A stretch of 30,606 nucleotides of DNA from Chara braunii (taxonomy: Eukaryota > Streptophyta > Charophyceae > Charales > Characeae), in assembly GCA_003427395.1 (NCBI GenBank), contig BFEA01000005.1:3085204-3115809 (forward strand), in the 5' to 3' direction. Both the position numbers and the translations under genes were made by a program. Below the pieces are notes generated by a model, which had not been told where the DNA came from, did not search any database, and saw only the letters and a list, made by a program, of their open reading frames with translations. Shown here piece by piece: positions 1 through 9,669 of the stretch (its first letter is position 1; every line of letters starts with the position of its first letter).

Positions 1-390
1 TCGTGACGGAAAGAGGTGTTTGACACTAACTCATGAACTTAATTAGGTAACTTTATTAGGTACTCATGTGTGAGTTACCATACTCTCTGCCGGATGGACT
101 GTCATCGTGACGGAAAGAGGTGTTTGACACTAACTTATGAACTTAATTAGGTACTCATGTGTGAGTGGCCATACTTTCTGCCGGATCGGCTGTCGTCGTG
201 AAGGAAAGAGGTGTTTGACATTAACTTTTGAACGGTACTCATGTATGAGTTACCTTACTATCCGCCAGATCGACTGTTGTCATGACGGAAAGAGGTGTCT
301 AACACTAACTTATGAACTAAATGAGGTACTCATGTGTGAGTTGTCTTACCGGATCGACTGTCGTCGTGAAGGAAGGGGAGTCTGACACTT
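1..390. repeat. Degenerate tandem repeat, 84-104 bp period, about 4.5 copies
   Basis: The landmark TCGTGACGGAAAGAGGTGT, or a close variant, begins at 1, 105, 196, 280 and 364, giving periods of 104, 91, 84 and 84 bp. Each unit contains a short GTGTTTGACAC hairpin, the segment ACTAACTTATGAACT and a GGTACTCATGTGTGAG hairpin. The copies differ by substitutions and indels, so this is an old array. To the right the primary sequence similarity fades but the hairpin architecture continues. No coding potential is seen; the 82-codon frame at 137-385 only reads through the repeats. Confidence 0.8.
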
Positions 391-1472
391 AAAAATAATA
401 AAGGGAGGCTATTGTGCGGGCCGCCCTATTAGCCTGCCGGACCACTCTCCGAAGGCGGTAGAAAACTCATGTATGGGTTGGACACTTGTTCTTTGAGGTT
501 GGGACGATTGGCATAATCAGAAGGTGGCGGTACTCCTGTGTGTGCTACCTCACCACTTCGATTAACTAGGATCGTCTTGTTGTGAAAAGTGAACTCGGGG
601 GATTTTTGGTACTAACTTCCTTTCTTATTAACGGCTCAGGAATATTCGGTCTTTGCACTTATTCAAGGTGTAGTAGGGGGCTTCAGGGAGGGTCATCCTA
701 TTCACACGCTTGAGTCTAAGGCTGGCTAACAACCTGCAAAGAGTAGGAAATCACATTGCTACTCTTTCTTTCCTATCTTACTTGCCCTCAGGCAGTTCGA
801 CCACCAGGCCGGTAATAGGGAGGCTTCTGTAGGAGTCATCCTATTACTTGTTTAACGGTTGGACTACTCATTACCCAAGGAAAGTAGTAAAGGGGCCTTT
901 GTTGGGGTCTGTCTATTACCTACTTGATTCTGATACTAACTTACAAGGGGGAAGGGTACACCTGTAGGAATACCCTAAACACTCGTCTTTTGTCCAAACT
1001 AACCTGGTCTCAGGTCAGTCGGCTTCGGAAGGGCAACAGGATACCCTTGTCGGGATTATCCTAATGCTCTCATGAAGAGGACCTTGTCACGTGATAGTAG
1101 GAGGCTCTTGTGCGGGTCGCCTATTATTTACGCAAACGGTTATTAACCTCTGGGAAGGGGATGATGTCCAGATCTTTCAGGAGGATACCTAAAGCATGTA
1201 GTAGGGTGCTTCTGTAGGAGTCTCAACGATTGTTGTAGGAAGGATGCTCATGTGTGAGCTATCTTGTTATTCTGAGCAGATCTTATGAATACATTAAGGG
1301 AAACTATAGAGGGAATCAAAGACTCATGTGTGACTTACTCGGTTGTTTGAATGATTAACAGATTGCTTGGTATTGATCAAGTAGCAAGAGATTCATGTCT
1401 GAATCGACCTGCTGCTTGAGAATGTTAACATAAATAGAAGAAAAAAAAAGGAACAATGCTTCTGTTGGAGCA
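59..1472 (+). other. Array of about 19 covarying hairpins with TGT-containing loops (possible structured RNA)
   Basis: Apical hairpins lie at 59-79, 150-170, 234-254, 325-350, 396-431, 464-479, 529-546, 677-694, 822-837, 894-909, 954-975, 1038-1062, 1101-1118, 1172-1186, 1207-1222, 1240-1265, 1319-1336, 1390-1405 and 1457-1472. Stem sequences differ but stay paired: GGCTTC/GGAGTC, GGCCTT/GGGGTC, GATTCA/TGAATC, TGCTTC/GGAGCA, GCTCA/TGAGC. Seventeen loops contain TGT (TGTG, TGTA, TGTT or TGTC); the ones at 677-694 and 1172-1186 carry a CAG loop. Several sit inside longer stems: 503-576 (GACGAT/ATCGTC), 658-720 (CTTA, TTCAAG and GTAGG arms), 795-864 (GTTCGACC/GGTTGGAC then GTAATAGG/CCTATTAC), 882-925, 1090-1132 and 1378-1418 (CAAGTAGCA/TGCTGCTTG). 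Many pairs are G-T when read on the + strand, which would be A-C mismatches on the other strand, so an RNA copied from the + strand is the better explanation than DNA cruciforms. I do not recognise the family. Confidence 0.65.
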
Positions 1473-1567
1473 AGGTCTCAAGAACCTGGAAAAAAAATCA
1501 AGATAAGAGAATTAGGACCGCGGGAGAAAGAAGCTTAAGAACCACCGCGTAGTCCATAGTCGTCCAT

Positions 1568-2115
1568 GGCTTTCGGATAGAAGGCCACAACGATGAATGA
1601 GTTATATCTCATCTACATAAGCGCCAAACGGTGCGCTTATCTCCAAGAGAGAAAATGCAAGGACTGAGAGTAGGGGAAATAGAAAATGCAAGGACTGAGA
1701 GTAGGGGAAATGTGGGTTTCCTTAAGATGACTTAGGACACAGGCATGAGACTCCTTGAGAGAAAGGAGAGAGTGACAGATGGCTTAGGGTAGGGTTGTGA
1801 GAGTAAAACTAGGGATTAGACCTGGGATGTTGATCCCAGAGCTCACTGCCCATGTCTAAGGGCTTGACCCTTAGATATCAATGTGTGGGAAATCGAGTGG
1901 GGGTGTTGAATCTTTGTTGACATGTGTGTGTGCATGTCCTTGTTTATATACTGCATTTCAAGGAAGAGGTTCTACAGAAAGGACCCAAATTTCTGTTATC
2001 TTTCGATAACAGGTCGGTTGTTAATGATTCAACTTTTCCCCTTTGACTTGATACCCACCTCTAAAGTCAAACCCTGTGGTCAGTAAAACTGTCACCTGTG
2101 ATCATTGCCTCAATG
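1568..2115. other. Second hairpin series, mostly perfect short stems
   Basis: Perfect or near-perfect hairpins occur at 1568-1586 (GGCTTTC/GAAGGCC), 1617-1640 (ATAAGCGC/GCGCTTAT), 1822-1839 (CTGGGAT/ATCCCAG), 1855-1875 (TCTAAGGG/CCCTTAGA), about 1919-1938 (GACATG/CATGTC), 1993-2012 (CTGTTATC/GATAACAG, loop TTTC), 2042-2071 (TTTGACTT/AAGTCAAA), 2081-2091 (CAGT/ACTG) and 2103-2115 (CATTG/CAATG). Loops lack the TGT motif of the preceding array, so this may be a different unit or the less repeated end of the same one. No open reading frame of note overlaps it. Confidence 0.6.
1650..1711. repeat. Perfect 31-bp tandem duplication
   Basis: A 31-bp segment beginning AGAAAATGCAAGGACTGAGA occupies 1650-1680 and is repeated without change at 1681-1711. 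The identity suggests a recent slippage event compared with the diverged array to its left. Confidence 0.9.
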
Positions 2116-2640
2116 GTCCTAGTCACTCTCGAGGGTCTTTTGAAGAAATGTGAGGGGGTTGGGCTTACGTCTCAGGAAAGATAAGGTTGTCATACATGGT
2201 TTGGGAAGTGAGGGACAAGGTCAATGGTTGATGGTTGACGTCGTTAGTGCATGGCATGTGAACTGTCTTTGCATTATTCTGTGCAGGTCTGTTTTGTGCG
2301 TGATTTTGGATTGAACTGGACCTGATCTGTTGAAGAGTCTCGGACACACAACACTTGTGAAAGTGGGAAGGGTTCTTGGCGGTAATAACCCCCATCCTCA
2401 TTATTGTCTTGTATAACTTCTATATTATCTGATATTCAGTTAAGTCATGGTTTGTTAAGAAAGATAGGATGCCCTTTGGTAGAAAGATGGTTTGATTGAT
2501 ATTTGTCAAGAGAATAATATATTACGCAGAAGCGGAAATAGACTGCCTTTTAAAAGTTCGACCTGAATATCTAACGGGTCAGTTTTAGGCGTCTTACCGC
2601 GCATACCCCATTTTATGCTACAACGATTGAGCAAACGCCC
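2116..2640. other. Intergenic stretch with no recognised feature
   Basis: I see no convincing gene, repeat or structured element here. The - strand frame at 2165-2401 (78 codons) has no recognisable motif. The 5' boundary of the Helitron could fall here or in the next block, but no convincing TC terminus is visible. Confidence 0.5.
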
Positions 2641-2950
2641 TCGGCCGACCTACCTCTACAAAGGCATGTAAAAACCTTCGCATGTGGGCCGGTAGCTCAG
2701 CAGGGATACGCCTACCTGAGGGTGGTGACAGCCCCTTGGGTAGAGGTAAGTTGTACATCGCGGCTCCCCGGCCTATCGTGGGGTGTTGTGAGAGGTATAG
2801 CCGGCGCGCACGGTCGGAGTGGTGACAAGTTGTTCTTCAAGAATAAATCCTGCGTGACACGACCGTGAGGTTCAGCGCTCCCAGCGGGGTGCGGGACCGC
2901 CGCGCGCGACATCATGCTGACAGAGCTCGGCGATTCCGACAAACACATAT
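2641..2950. other. GC-rich inverted-repeat block upstream of the Helitron genes
   Basis: Base composition jumps relative to both flanks. Inverted repeats include TACCTCTAC (2651-2659) with GTAGAGGTA (2740-2748), a nested CTCAG..CTGAG hairpin at about 2696-2719, and CACGGTCG (2809-2816) with CGACCGTG (2860-2867). TAGCTCAGCAGG at 2693-2704 fits the pol III A-box consensus, but no B-box follows at a normal distance. It could be the 5' non-coding part of the Helitron or an unrelated structured insertion. Confidence 0.45.
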
Positions 2951-3312
2951 AGAACATATTTCACCTCATCCAAATGCTGACCGATAACACACTGCATCAC
3001 TTATTTCACGCCACATAGTCATTGACATCACAACACTTGGAAACAAAACTTTGTGCACGCATTGCCACGTGGAAAAATGGATACACGAACAAACATGGAC
3101 AACACTTTGCTGTTCGTCGAGGAAAAATTAACCCTCTGCTTTGGAAATACCATGATTCTAATACACCTGCTTACCAGATTCTCTCCCTGTGGGAAAGCGA
3201 CACAAACAAAGGGAGGTTACTACGTTCCCGACCATGACAATTTAATAACGCTCTTGCACTTGCATCACAAGTTGTTCGAGAACCGCAGCCTCCTCCAGAC
3301 CATTGGGGCGGT

Positions 3313-5726
3313 ATGTTGAGAATTGTTGGCCAGCTTCACCACAATCTTGGCCCGCTCATTCTCGAGCCTGATCGCCCACCTCAATTCGCGCAACTTTATA
3401 TATATGACCCACAAGAGATGAACATGACGCCACTGTTATACGTTTGGCAAGACTTAATCTTCCGACGGACCTTCCTTTTGCAATTGTCCGAGAAATTAAA
3501 CGCCTTCTACGAAAACTTCACCGCCTTCTCATAGAATGCAATCGATGGGTTCGAGACTTCATAACCATTTTCGAACTTCCCGACGACAGGCTGCATGAAC
3601 GTCATCTCGCCATCAACCCTGACGCCTGACCAGTTAATGAACATGAACGAAGATACAATAAACCGCAAGGACTTCAAAAAAACTGCTTGTTAATGCGTGA
3701 TAATGAACCATCTACACGAGATGTCGTAATACACCGTCGTGGTGGTGGAATTCTACCAATACCTGAAACAAATCGTGCCTTCGACCCTCTACACTATGCT
3801 CTTCTGTTTTCGAGTGGTGAAGATGGTTGGGCACTTGAAACCGATAATGAAACGAATACCAAAGCCCAACAAATAACTGCACGAGAATTCTACGCGTTCC
3901 ATTTAAATACACGAGACACCGAACGAACAACTGTATTTCGTGTCGGTCGGCTTTTTCAAGAATACGTTTGCATGGCATTCGCAAAAATTGAAAATGGACG
4001 GCTTTTGTATAACAAACTACATTAAACAGAAATATGTGTTGAATTATACCAAAACCTTCACGACCACCTTATGCATTATGACAATCCCGAAGATATAGGT
4101 CAACAAATTATCCTACCTGGTACATTCGTCGGAGACCCACAAGATATGCATCGACGTTACCAAGATTTTATGGCAGCGGTGCAAGAATTTGGACCTCCAA
4201 ATCTTTTTATAACGATTACATGTAACTCTCGATGGCCCGAAATTGAAAATTCTCTATTCCCGAATCAACAACCATCAGATAGACCTGACCTTCTTGCACG
4301 AGTTTTCAAAGGATATTTGCAACAACTCGTGCACGATATCCATTCCACACATATTCTTCGCGCCGCTACAGCTCATATATATGTCATCAAGTTCCAAAAA
4401 CGAGGCTTGCCACATGCACACCTCATTGTGACTTTAACAAACGAACATAAAATTTCAACACCTGACCAAATTAACTCAATCGTTTATGCTGAAATCCCCT
4501 CCAACTCTACACTTCGTGAACTGGTCCTAACACACATGATACACAACCCCTGTGGACCGTATAATATGGAAGCTCCTTGTATGCACAACGATCATTGTTC
4601 TCATCACTTTCCTAAAGATTTTTCTGATTCCACAACATGGAACGAAGAAACCGGTTATCCAGTGTATCGTCGTCGGTCACCTGCTAATGGTGGAATAATT
4701 GGCATCCGATAAAACGAGCAAGTCGATAACTCTTGGGTTGTCCCATATAATCCTTACCTATTACTTAGATATCGTTTTCACTTGAATGTTGAGATTTGTG
4801 CATCTACCGCCGCCTATCGTTATATGTTTGAATATATTATGAAAGGTCCCGATAGAGGAATGGTCGGAGAGATGACAAACACAAATGATGAGATTCAAAC
4901 ATTCCAAGACATGCACACAATCGGTGCAGCGGAAACATGTTGGCGAATTTTTGAATTTTCCCCTTCTGAATGATATCCCGTTGTCGCTGTACTTCCTGTC
5001 CATACAGAAGATAGACAGCGAGTATACTTCCGACCAACCCAAGCCGGACAAATGAGAAACCGACCCCCGCCAGAAACAAAACTCACTGCTTGGTTTAAAT
5101 GGAATCTTGCACATATTAATGATCCTCATGATACCAAACCGCTATACAAAGACATGCTACGCCATTTCCACTTTGATAAAGCCAAAAAAGAATGGATTTT
5201 ACGTCGTCGTTTTACAAACACAATCAGTCGTATACACACAATTCACCCTAACGCAGGTGATACTTTCTATTTATGAATGTTCCTCTTCTCCCCTCACTCA
5301 CGAGGTGCAACATCATTTTTGCAGCTTCGAACAGTCGACAACCAAACCTATCCAACATTTCAAGCTACGTGTACTGCGCTTGGCCTCCTTAATGATAACA
5401 CCCAATTCGATGCAGTCCTACAAGATGCAATTTTCACAGCCTCTTTTGCAATGGTCCGCGATCTATTTGTACATATTCTCCTACATTGCACACCGGCTGA
5501 TCATGCTCAACTCTTAGAAACACACCGGGAACATATGATAGATGATTTCCAAAGAGACCTTCGTGCTGCCAATATACCTTATCTTATTCTCAAAACCATG
5601 CTCCTTCTCGATATTGACAATCGCCTCCAAAAAGAAGGTAAACAACTTGAAGATGTTGGATTGAATCGCCCGCTACCGGAAGAAGAAGATGCTGCTAGAA
5701 TCCTAAGTGATAGACCGCACAACTGA
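3313..5726 (+). pseudogene. Helitron Rep (HUH endonuclease) region, broken
   Basis: The Rep initiator nicks and joins single-stranded DNA in rolling-circle transposition. 3313-3440 encodes the family-like segment PPQFAQLYIYDPQE; a frameshift follows. Then, in one frame, come ETNRAFDPLHYALLFSSGED (about 3765), the N-terminal Helitron-like core NLFITITCNSRWPEIE (about 4200), the HUH motif inside FQKRGLPHAHLIV (His-Ala-His at 4413-4421), and the tyrosine motif AYRYMFEYIMKGPDR (about 4812-4856), which keeps two Tyr but has Glu where Lys usually precedes the second. WVVPYNPYLL and TAWFKWNLAHIN also match the family. In-frame stops fall at 3627 (TGA), 4023 (TAA), 4710 (TAA), 4971, 5274 and 5724 (all TGA). 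At 4971 and 5274 family members normally have arginine, consistent with CGA to TGA decay. Confidence 0.92.
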
Positions 5727-7201
5727 AATATCCCGCAAATTATTGAAGATGAGACCTCATATGATAAAACAACACTTAGAAATACGTTGGAAAGAAAATT
5801 GTCCCTTTTACGTCCCTCACAACGCGTCGTTTTCAACCGAGTTATCTACGTATGCCAAAACAATGAACCGCTTTGTTTATTCATTGATGCACCAGCTGGT
5901 ACAGGCAAAACATTCTGCTTTAACACAATTCTCGCACAAATTCGAAATGATGATCAAGTTGCGCTTATTGTTGCCTCAAGCGGCATTGCTGCAACCCTCT
6001 TGCACGGTGGCCGGACATTCCACTCTCGATTCAAAGCCCCTCTCACTCCAACTGCAACGTCCACCCTCGACATCCCTAAACAATCTGCCCTTGCTGATCT
6101 TATACGAATGACAAGCATCATCCTATGGGATGAAGCTCCCATGATACACAAATTTCATATTGAGGCGCTTGATCGCACTTTCCAAAACATCTTCTCATCA
6201 AAGATTGTTTTGGGGGGCAAAATCGTTGTCCTCGCTGGAGACTTCCGACAAATCCTCCCAGTGATTCCAAAAGGAACACGCGCACAAACGACTGACGCAT
6301 GCATTAAATCATCTCCTCTCTGGTTTTGCTTCCATACAATGCATCTTACAGAAAACATGTGTGTACTCAACCAAACAAACACACCTGGTGCCCATGAATA
6401 TGCTAACTGGCTTCTCGAACTCGGAAATGGTAATATACCCCCCCCGCCTAACACTCACCCAACAATAACAGAACTCCCCTCTCATCTCTGCCTCCATAAC
6501 GACACCGAAGAACTCGTCACTTGGACATTTCCGCAACTACAAACGAATTCCCAAACCCCCCTCTGGCTTGCCGACCGTCTAATTCTCGCACCGAAAAATA
6601 AAACAGTATCAACAATCAACACGATCATTCTCTCCCAATTCCCTGGTCCCCTCATAACATTCCTCAGTGTTGATACTCTTCTCCCTAACGACGAGTACCC
6701 TGATGTGCCCATCGACGCATTGAATGTCATTGACATACCTTCCCTTCCTCCACATCTCCTTCAAATCAAACGAGGTGCGTCGGTTATCTTGTTGTGAAAT
6801 ATTGCTATGCGCAATGGCCTATGCAATGGAACCCGCCTCATCGTTGAGTCTATTACAAATAACAAATTAATGTCTTGACGCATCTTACCATCACTGCGAG
6901 AAGTCCTTCCACGCATCTTCCTCCCTGTAACTGATCAAACAACACCTTTCCCGTGGCAAAGACGACAATTCCCTGTCCGCCCTTCCTTCGCAAATAGAAT
7001 AAACAAATCACAAGGCCAATCTATCAAGCATGCAGGTATTGACCTCTAACAATCTCCTTTCACACATGGTCAACTCTATGTTGCTGCATCAAGAGTCGGT
7101 GATCCTTCTCACATCCGCTTTGCTTTCCCTACACCCAACAACCAAACAACTAATATTGTCTATAACGAAATCCTACATAACTACCCTCAAACACATGCTG
7201 A
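5727..7201 (+). pseudogene. Helitron PIF1-like helicase region, broken
   Basis: A superfamily 1 DNA helicase fused downstream of Rep, thought to unwind the donor strand. Visible motifs: Walker A DAPAGTGKT at 5886-5912, ASSGIAATLLHGGRTFHSRF (about 5970-6030), Walker B IILWDEAPM with WDEA at 6126-6137, and LAGDFRQILPV at about 6234. The C-terminal part, NGLCNGTRLIVES, then NKSQGQSIKHAGIDL and HGQLYVAASRVG, reads in the same frame but across stops at 6795 (TGA), 6876 (TGA) and 7047 (TAA). NIVYNEIL near 7160 is where such helicases normally end. The frame is the same as Rep, so the original product was a single polyprotein. Confidence 0.93.
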
Positions 7202-8188
7202 CTCTTTAACTCTTCGGCCTTTGTTGCAGGTGCTCCAGAAAGTACATCTCCAACAAAGAAGATAAAATCATCGCCTTCAACAACTTCGGCCACATCAACT
7301 ACCACGCCTCTCTCCTCTACATCGACTGGAATCACTGCGTCGTCATCTACCATGACTTCACTCGACACACCTGTCACACACACGCATGCATCGCTTTCTA
7401 CATCTCCCCTTGCTACCAATATTCTTGATGATGGCATCCTCGCTCAAATGCCACTCCCCAACCCCGCTCCCTCTACAATCATCCATTCTCAACCGTTGCG
7501 CACCACGACTCCCACTGTCCACACTCTTTCTCCCTCACCATCCCAGACACCCGCTTCCACTTCTTGGGACACTTGGCTCGGCCGTATCACCAAACACAAC
7601 ATCGAAAACATCATTGAGCAAATCCTCTGGGAAGACTTTCTTCAAACTGACCACGCCGCATTCTGTACATATATATACAATTACTTTTCCATCTATAAAA
7701 CTAACAGAATACACACACTACACTGACCTGACCCAGCACCAAACCCGAAAATCCAATATGAAATAACCAAAACATTCCTCCTCAAAATCATCAATGACGA
7801 CTACACTCGCATTCCACATCCCTACCAACACGACCGCATAACTACTGCACACCACAGATACTCTTTCATCACATCGCTTCCCCCACCCCACCAACATTTC
7901 CTCCAACCTCACACTGTCCAAGATACTGACCCCCTGTGGTGGCTTCCACTTGAACCATGGGGTGCGACACAATCTACAACACTCATCCATGATATGTTCG
8001 CTTCTCGCCGCACACTGGCAATGTTTTCAATTCCCCACATGCCACACACCTGGGATTACCTCAATGAGTTCATCCTCCTCCACCACCGAGAAACCACACA
8101 ACCTGCACCACCATTCCTTACCTTTAGGGCAAATCTCGCCTGTCGAGCAGTTGCCTCTTTCAAAGCCCGCAACATCCCTCCTAGATAA
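7202..8188 (+). pseudogene. Unknown 329-codon frame downstream of the Helitron helicase
   Basis: A frame opens at 7202, just after a TGA at 7199, and runs to TAA at 8186-8188, interrupted only by one TGA at 7724 (LH*PDPAP). It is offset from the helicase frame, so it was either joined to the helicase and lost by a single indel, or was a separate cistron or exon (TTGCAG at 7224-7229 could be an acceptor). The first 120 residues are rich in Ser, Thr and Pro. The second part looks globular, with segments such as ITKHNIENIIEQILWEDFLQ, PLWWLPLEPWG and MPHTWDYLNEFILLHHRE. I do not recognise the domain; it does not look like the OTU, RPA or endonuclease domains some Helitrons carry. Base composition (CA-rich coding strand) matches the helicase, so I infer it is part of the element. 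Confidence 0.55.
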
Positions 8189-8222
8189 TCACTTCGCCCA
8201 CAAGCCACAACAACAGGTATAA

Positions 8223-8270
8223 TGAATAGATAGATATGTATATATATGTATACACATATACACAGTCACA
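8223..8270. repeat. AT-rich simple sequence (GATA/TATG)
   Basis: The run ATAGATAGATATGTATATAT continues into TATGTATACACATATACACA. It is low-complexity DNA immediately 3' of the Helitron coding sequence. Confidence 0.75.
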
Positions 8271-8583
8271 CCATTCCAAACTAAAAACGCATGTGCGAAA
8301 TCCCCGCTTTTTTCTTTTCGCTTGGACATACACTTTATTTCAAATATGTATACAACAACAAATGAGGTTCGAATCCCCGGTATTGCAGCATTCAAGTGGC
8401 AGACCGCTAGGCGTATTGAGGCAACACCCTCCGCGAGCAAGAGATTGACCATCCAAACTCTCTCCAGACAGTATAATGATGACTCCCTCCTTCCCCCGAA
8501 TACAACATATGGTCTTTTCCGCTGCATTCGGACGGAAGGTGAGCCAAAAGAAAACAAAAAGGGAAGATGCACATAAAGTGCCT

Positions 8584-8745
8584 ACCAATCCGCATTCCAA
8601 TGAGGAGGAGGACAACAGAGAAGGAGGGGGGGGGGGGAGGAGGGAGGAGGAAAACAGCGGGACGAGGGAGACAGACAGAACAGGTCGGGGGAAGTGGCTA
8701 TCAATCCGCGATCCGCATTCCGATACGAAGGAGGACACTGATTAT
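8584..8745. repeat. Purine-rich segment with G12 run and a diverged direct repeat
   Basis: A segment CAATCCGCATTCCAATGAGG (about 8586-8605) recurs in diverged form at about 8702-8735 (ATCCGCATTCCGATACGAAG), both followed by GGAGGAC. Between them lies a run of 12 G at 8626-8637 inside a GGAGG-rich tract, capable of forming G-quadruplex structure on the + strand. No gene is seen; open frames here are by-products of the composition. Confidence 0.6.
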
Positions 8746-8896
8746 GCAAGAAATGATCATGGACGCATGAGCCATCACTGATGAGGCAGGATGGATGGAG
8801 GAGGACAAAAGAGGAGAGAGGAGAACAATGATAATGCGCACACCATGGGGATAGATGTGAAGGTCGACACGGGAATGAAGCCATATCAACACTTGG

Positions 8897-8930
8897 TCTC
8901 TCTCTCTCTCTCTCTTTGTGTGTGTGTGTG

Positions 8931-8966
<36 letters not shown>
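8897..8966. repeat. Compound microsatellite (TC)n(TG)n(GA)n
   Basis: A TC tract at 8897-8915 is followed by a TG tract at 8916-8932 and a GA tract at 8933-8966. The flanking TC and GA blocks are complementary, so the whole locus can fold into a hairpin with a TG loop. Confidence 0.95.
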
Positions 8967-8970
<4 letters not shown>

Positions 8971-9094
8971 GTGGCCGCACGCTCTCTTTCCCGCTACATT
9001 CCTTTTCCTTCTCCCCGCCCCTCTTCCGCTGCTGCAGGCGGGTCCACTTGTGTTTATAATAATTATAATGTGCTGATGCGCACATGCAACCGTA

Positions 9095-9668
9095 AGTGTC
9101 TATCAAACTGGTAGCCTTGTACTTTGCAAGTCTGACTATCCTCCCTTCCGATAACACATGCTTAAGCACCTTTCGGTCCCAGTCAAACTAGGGCTTTGCA
9201 ACCTCAAGGTAGTACATACCTAACAGCATGTCGAATGGCAAGTCACCGCTAATGAGGAACGAAATCTTGTGATTAAGTTCCCCACCTCCATAACAGAAGA
9301 TGCAGACTACGTACTTTACGTTGTCATTGACAACCATGCGCTCCTTGTTGGCCAGGGTAAATGCCACAGATCTACCCAAGCACTGCGCCCGGTCCCCTAT
9401 GCGCAGTCTCTCAACGCAGTCGCAACTTACGGAGTTTCAAGTGGAGCCAATGTCTACGAGGGCACCACACTTGCAGCCCGCCTATGCCGCCTTCCACAAC
9501 GAAATGCTCCCCTCTAGGACCTCATGCCAGTGCGACCAAGACTCACGAGGGGCCCTTCCCGACCACTCGGTTTCTAAGTCTTCTAAGGCGTCAGACATCG
9601 TTTGGTCCAGATGCATTTGCGGGGTGACTAAGGAGTCAATAGCTTCGACCAACTCCTGAAGTGGTGAG
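9095..9668 (-). pseudogene. Ty3/gypsy protease fragment B (second family)
   Basis: Reading leftward from 9668, the frame gives a gag-protease linker (SPLQELVEAIDSLVTPQMHL), then an aspartic-protease active-site-like segment GALVDIGST followed by a stop, then RSVAFTLANKERMVV and FLISGDLPFDMLLGMYYLE, the retropepsin flap/LLG region. Stops replace residues after WKAA, IGST and EVAKP. The active site reads D-I-G instead of D-S/T-G, so it is inactive. It is not a continuation of the protease at 9670-10096: both contain their own active site, so two elements are joined near 9670. Coding similarity ends near 9095, where simple sequence begins. Confidence 0.75.
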
Positions 9669-9669
9669 G

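Larger units (their letters stand above)
3022..8188 (+). mobile_element. Degenerate Helitron (Rep-helicase plus an extra 3' frame)
   Basis: The body is recognised by an HUH Rep domain followed in the same frame by a PIF1-family helicase, the diagnostic pairing of Helitron rolling-circle transposons. From 3444 to about 7201 a single frame carries the protein, interrupted by nine in-frame stops; one frameshift near 3440 separates it from the N-terminal part. 3022-3312 has no clear match and may be decayed N-terminal coding sequence. The termini (5' TC, 3' hairpin plus CTRR) could not be located, so the limits given are those of coding sequence only. The element is non-autonomous as it stands. 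Confidence 0.9.

Noticed and set aside
137-385. 82-codon open frame at the left edge
   Set aside because: It reads through the tandem repeats and its residues simply mirror the repeat period; no motif or start context.
59-1472. CRISPR array interpretation of the hairpin repeats
   Set aside because: Repeat sequences are not constant and spacers are not unique relative to repeats; stems change while pairing is kept, and the context is eukaryotic.
2693-2704. tRNA or pol III gene from A-box match TAGCTCAGCAGG
   Set aside because: No B-box at a usable distance and no cloverleaf can be drawn.
8366-8376. tRNA or SINE from perfect B-box GGTTCGAATCC
   Set aside because: No A-box 30-60 bases upstream, no cloverleaf and no tail; probably an isolated match.
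8582-9169. 195-codon - strand frame over the microsatellites
   Set aside because: Dominated by Ser-Leu and Arg-Glu runs from TC/GA repeats; only the first few residues belong to protease fragment B.
9269-9659. Three overlapping + strand frames of 82-119 codons
   Set aside because: They are shadows of the - strand protease fragment, which has recognisable motifs.
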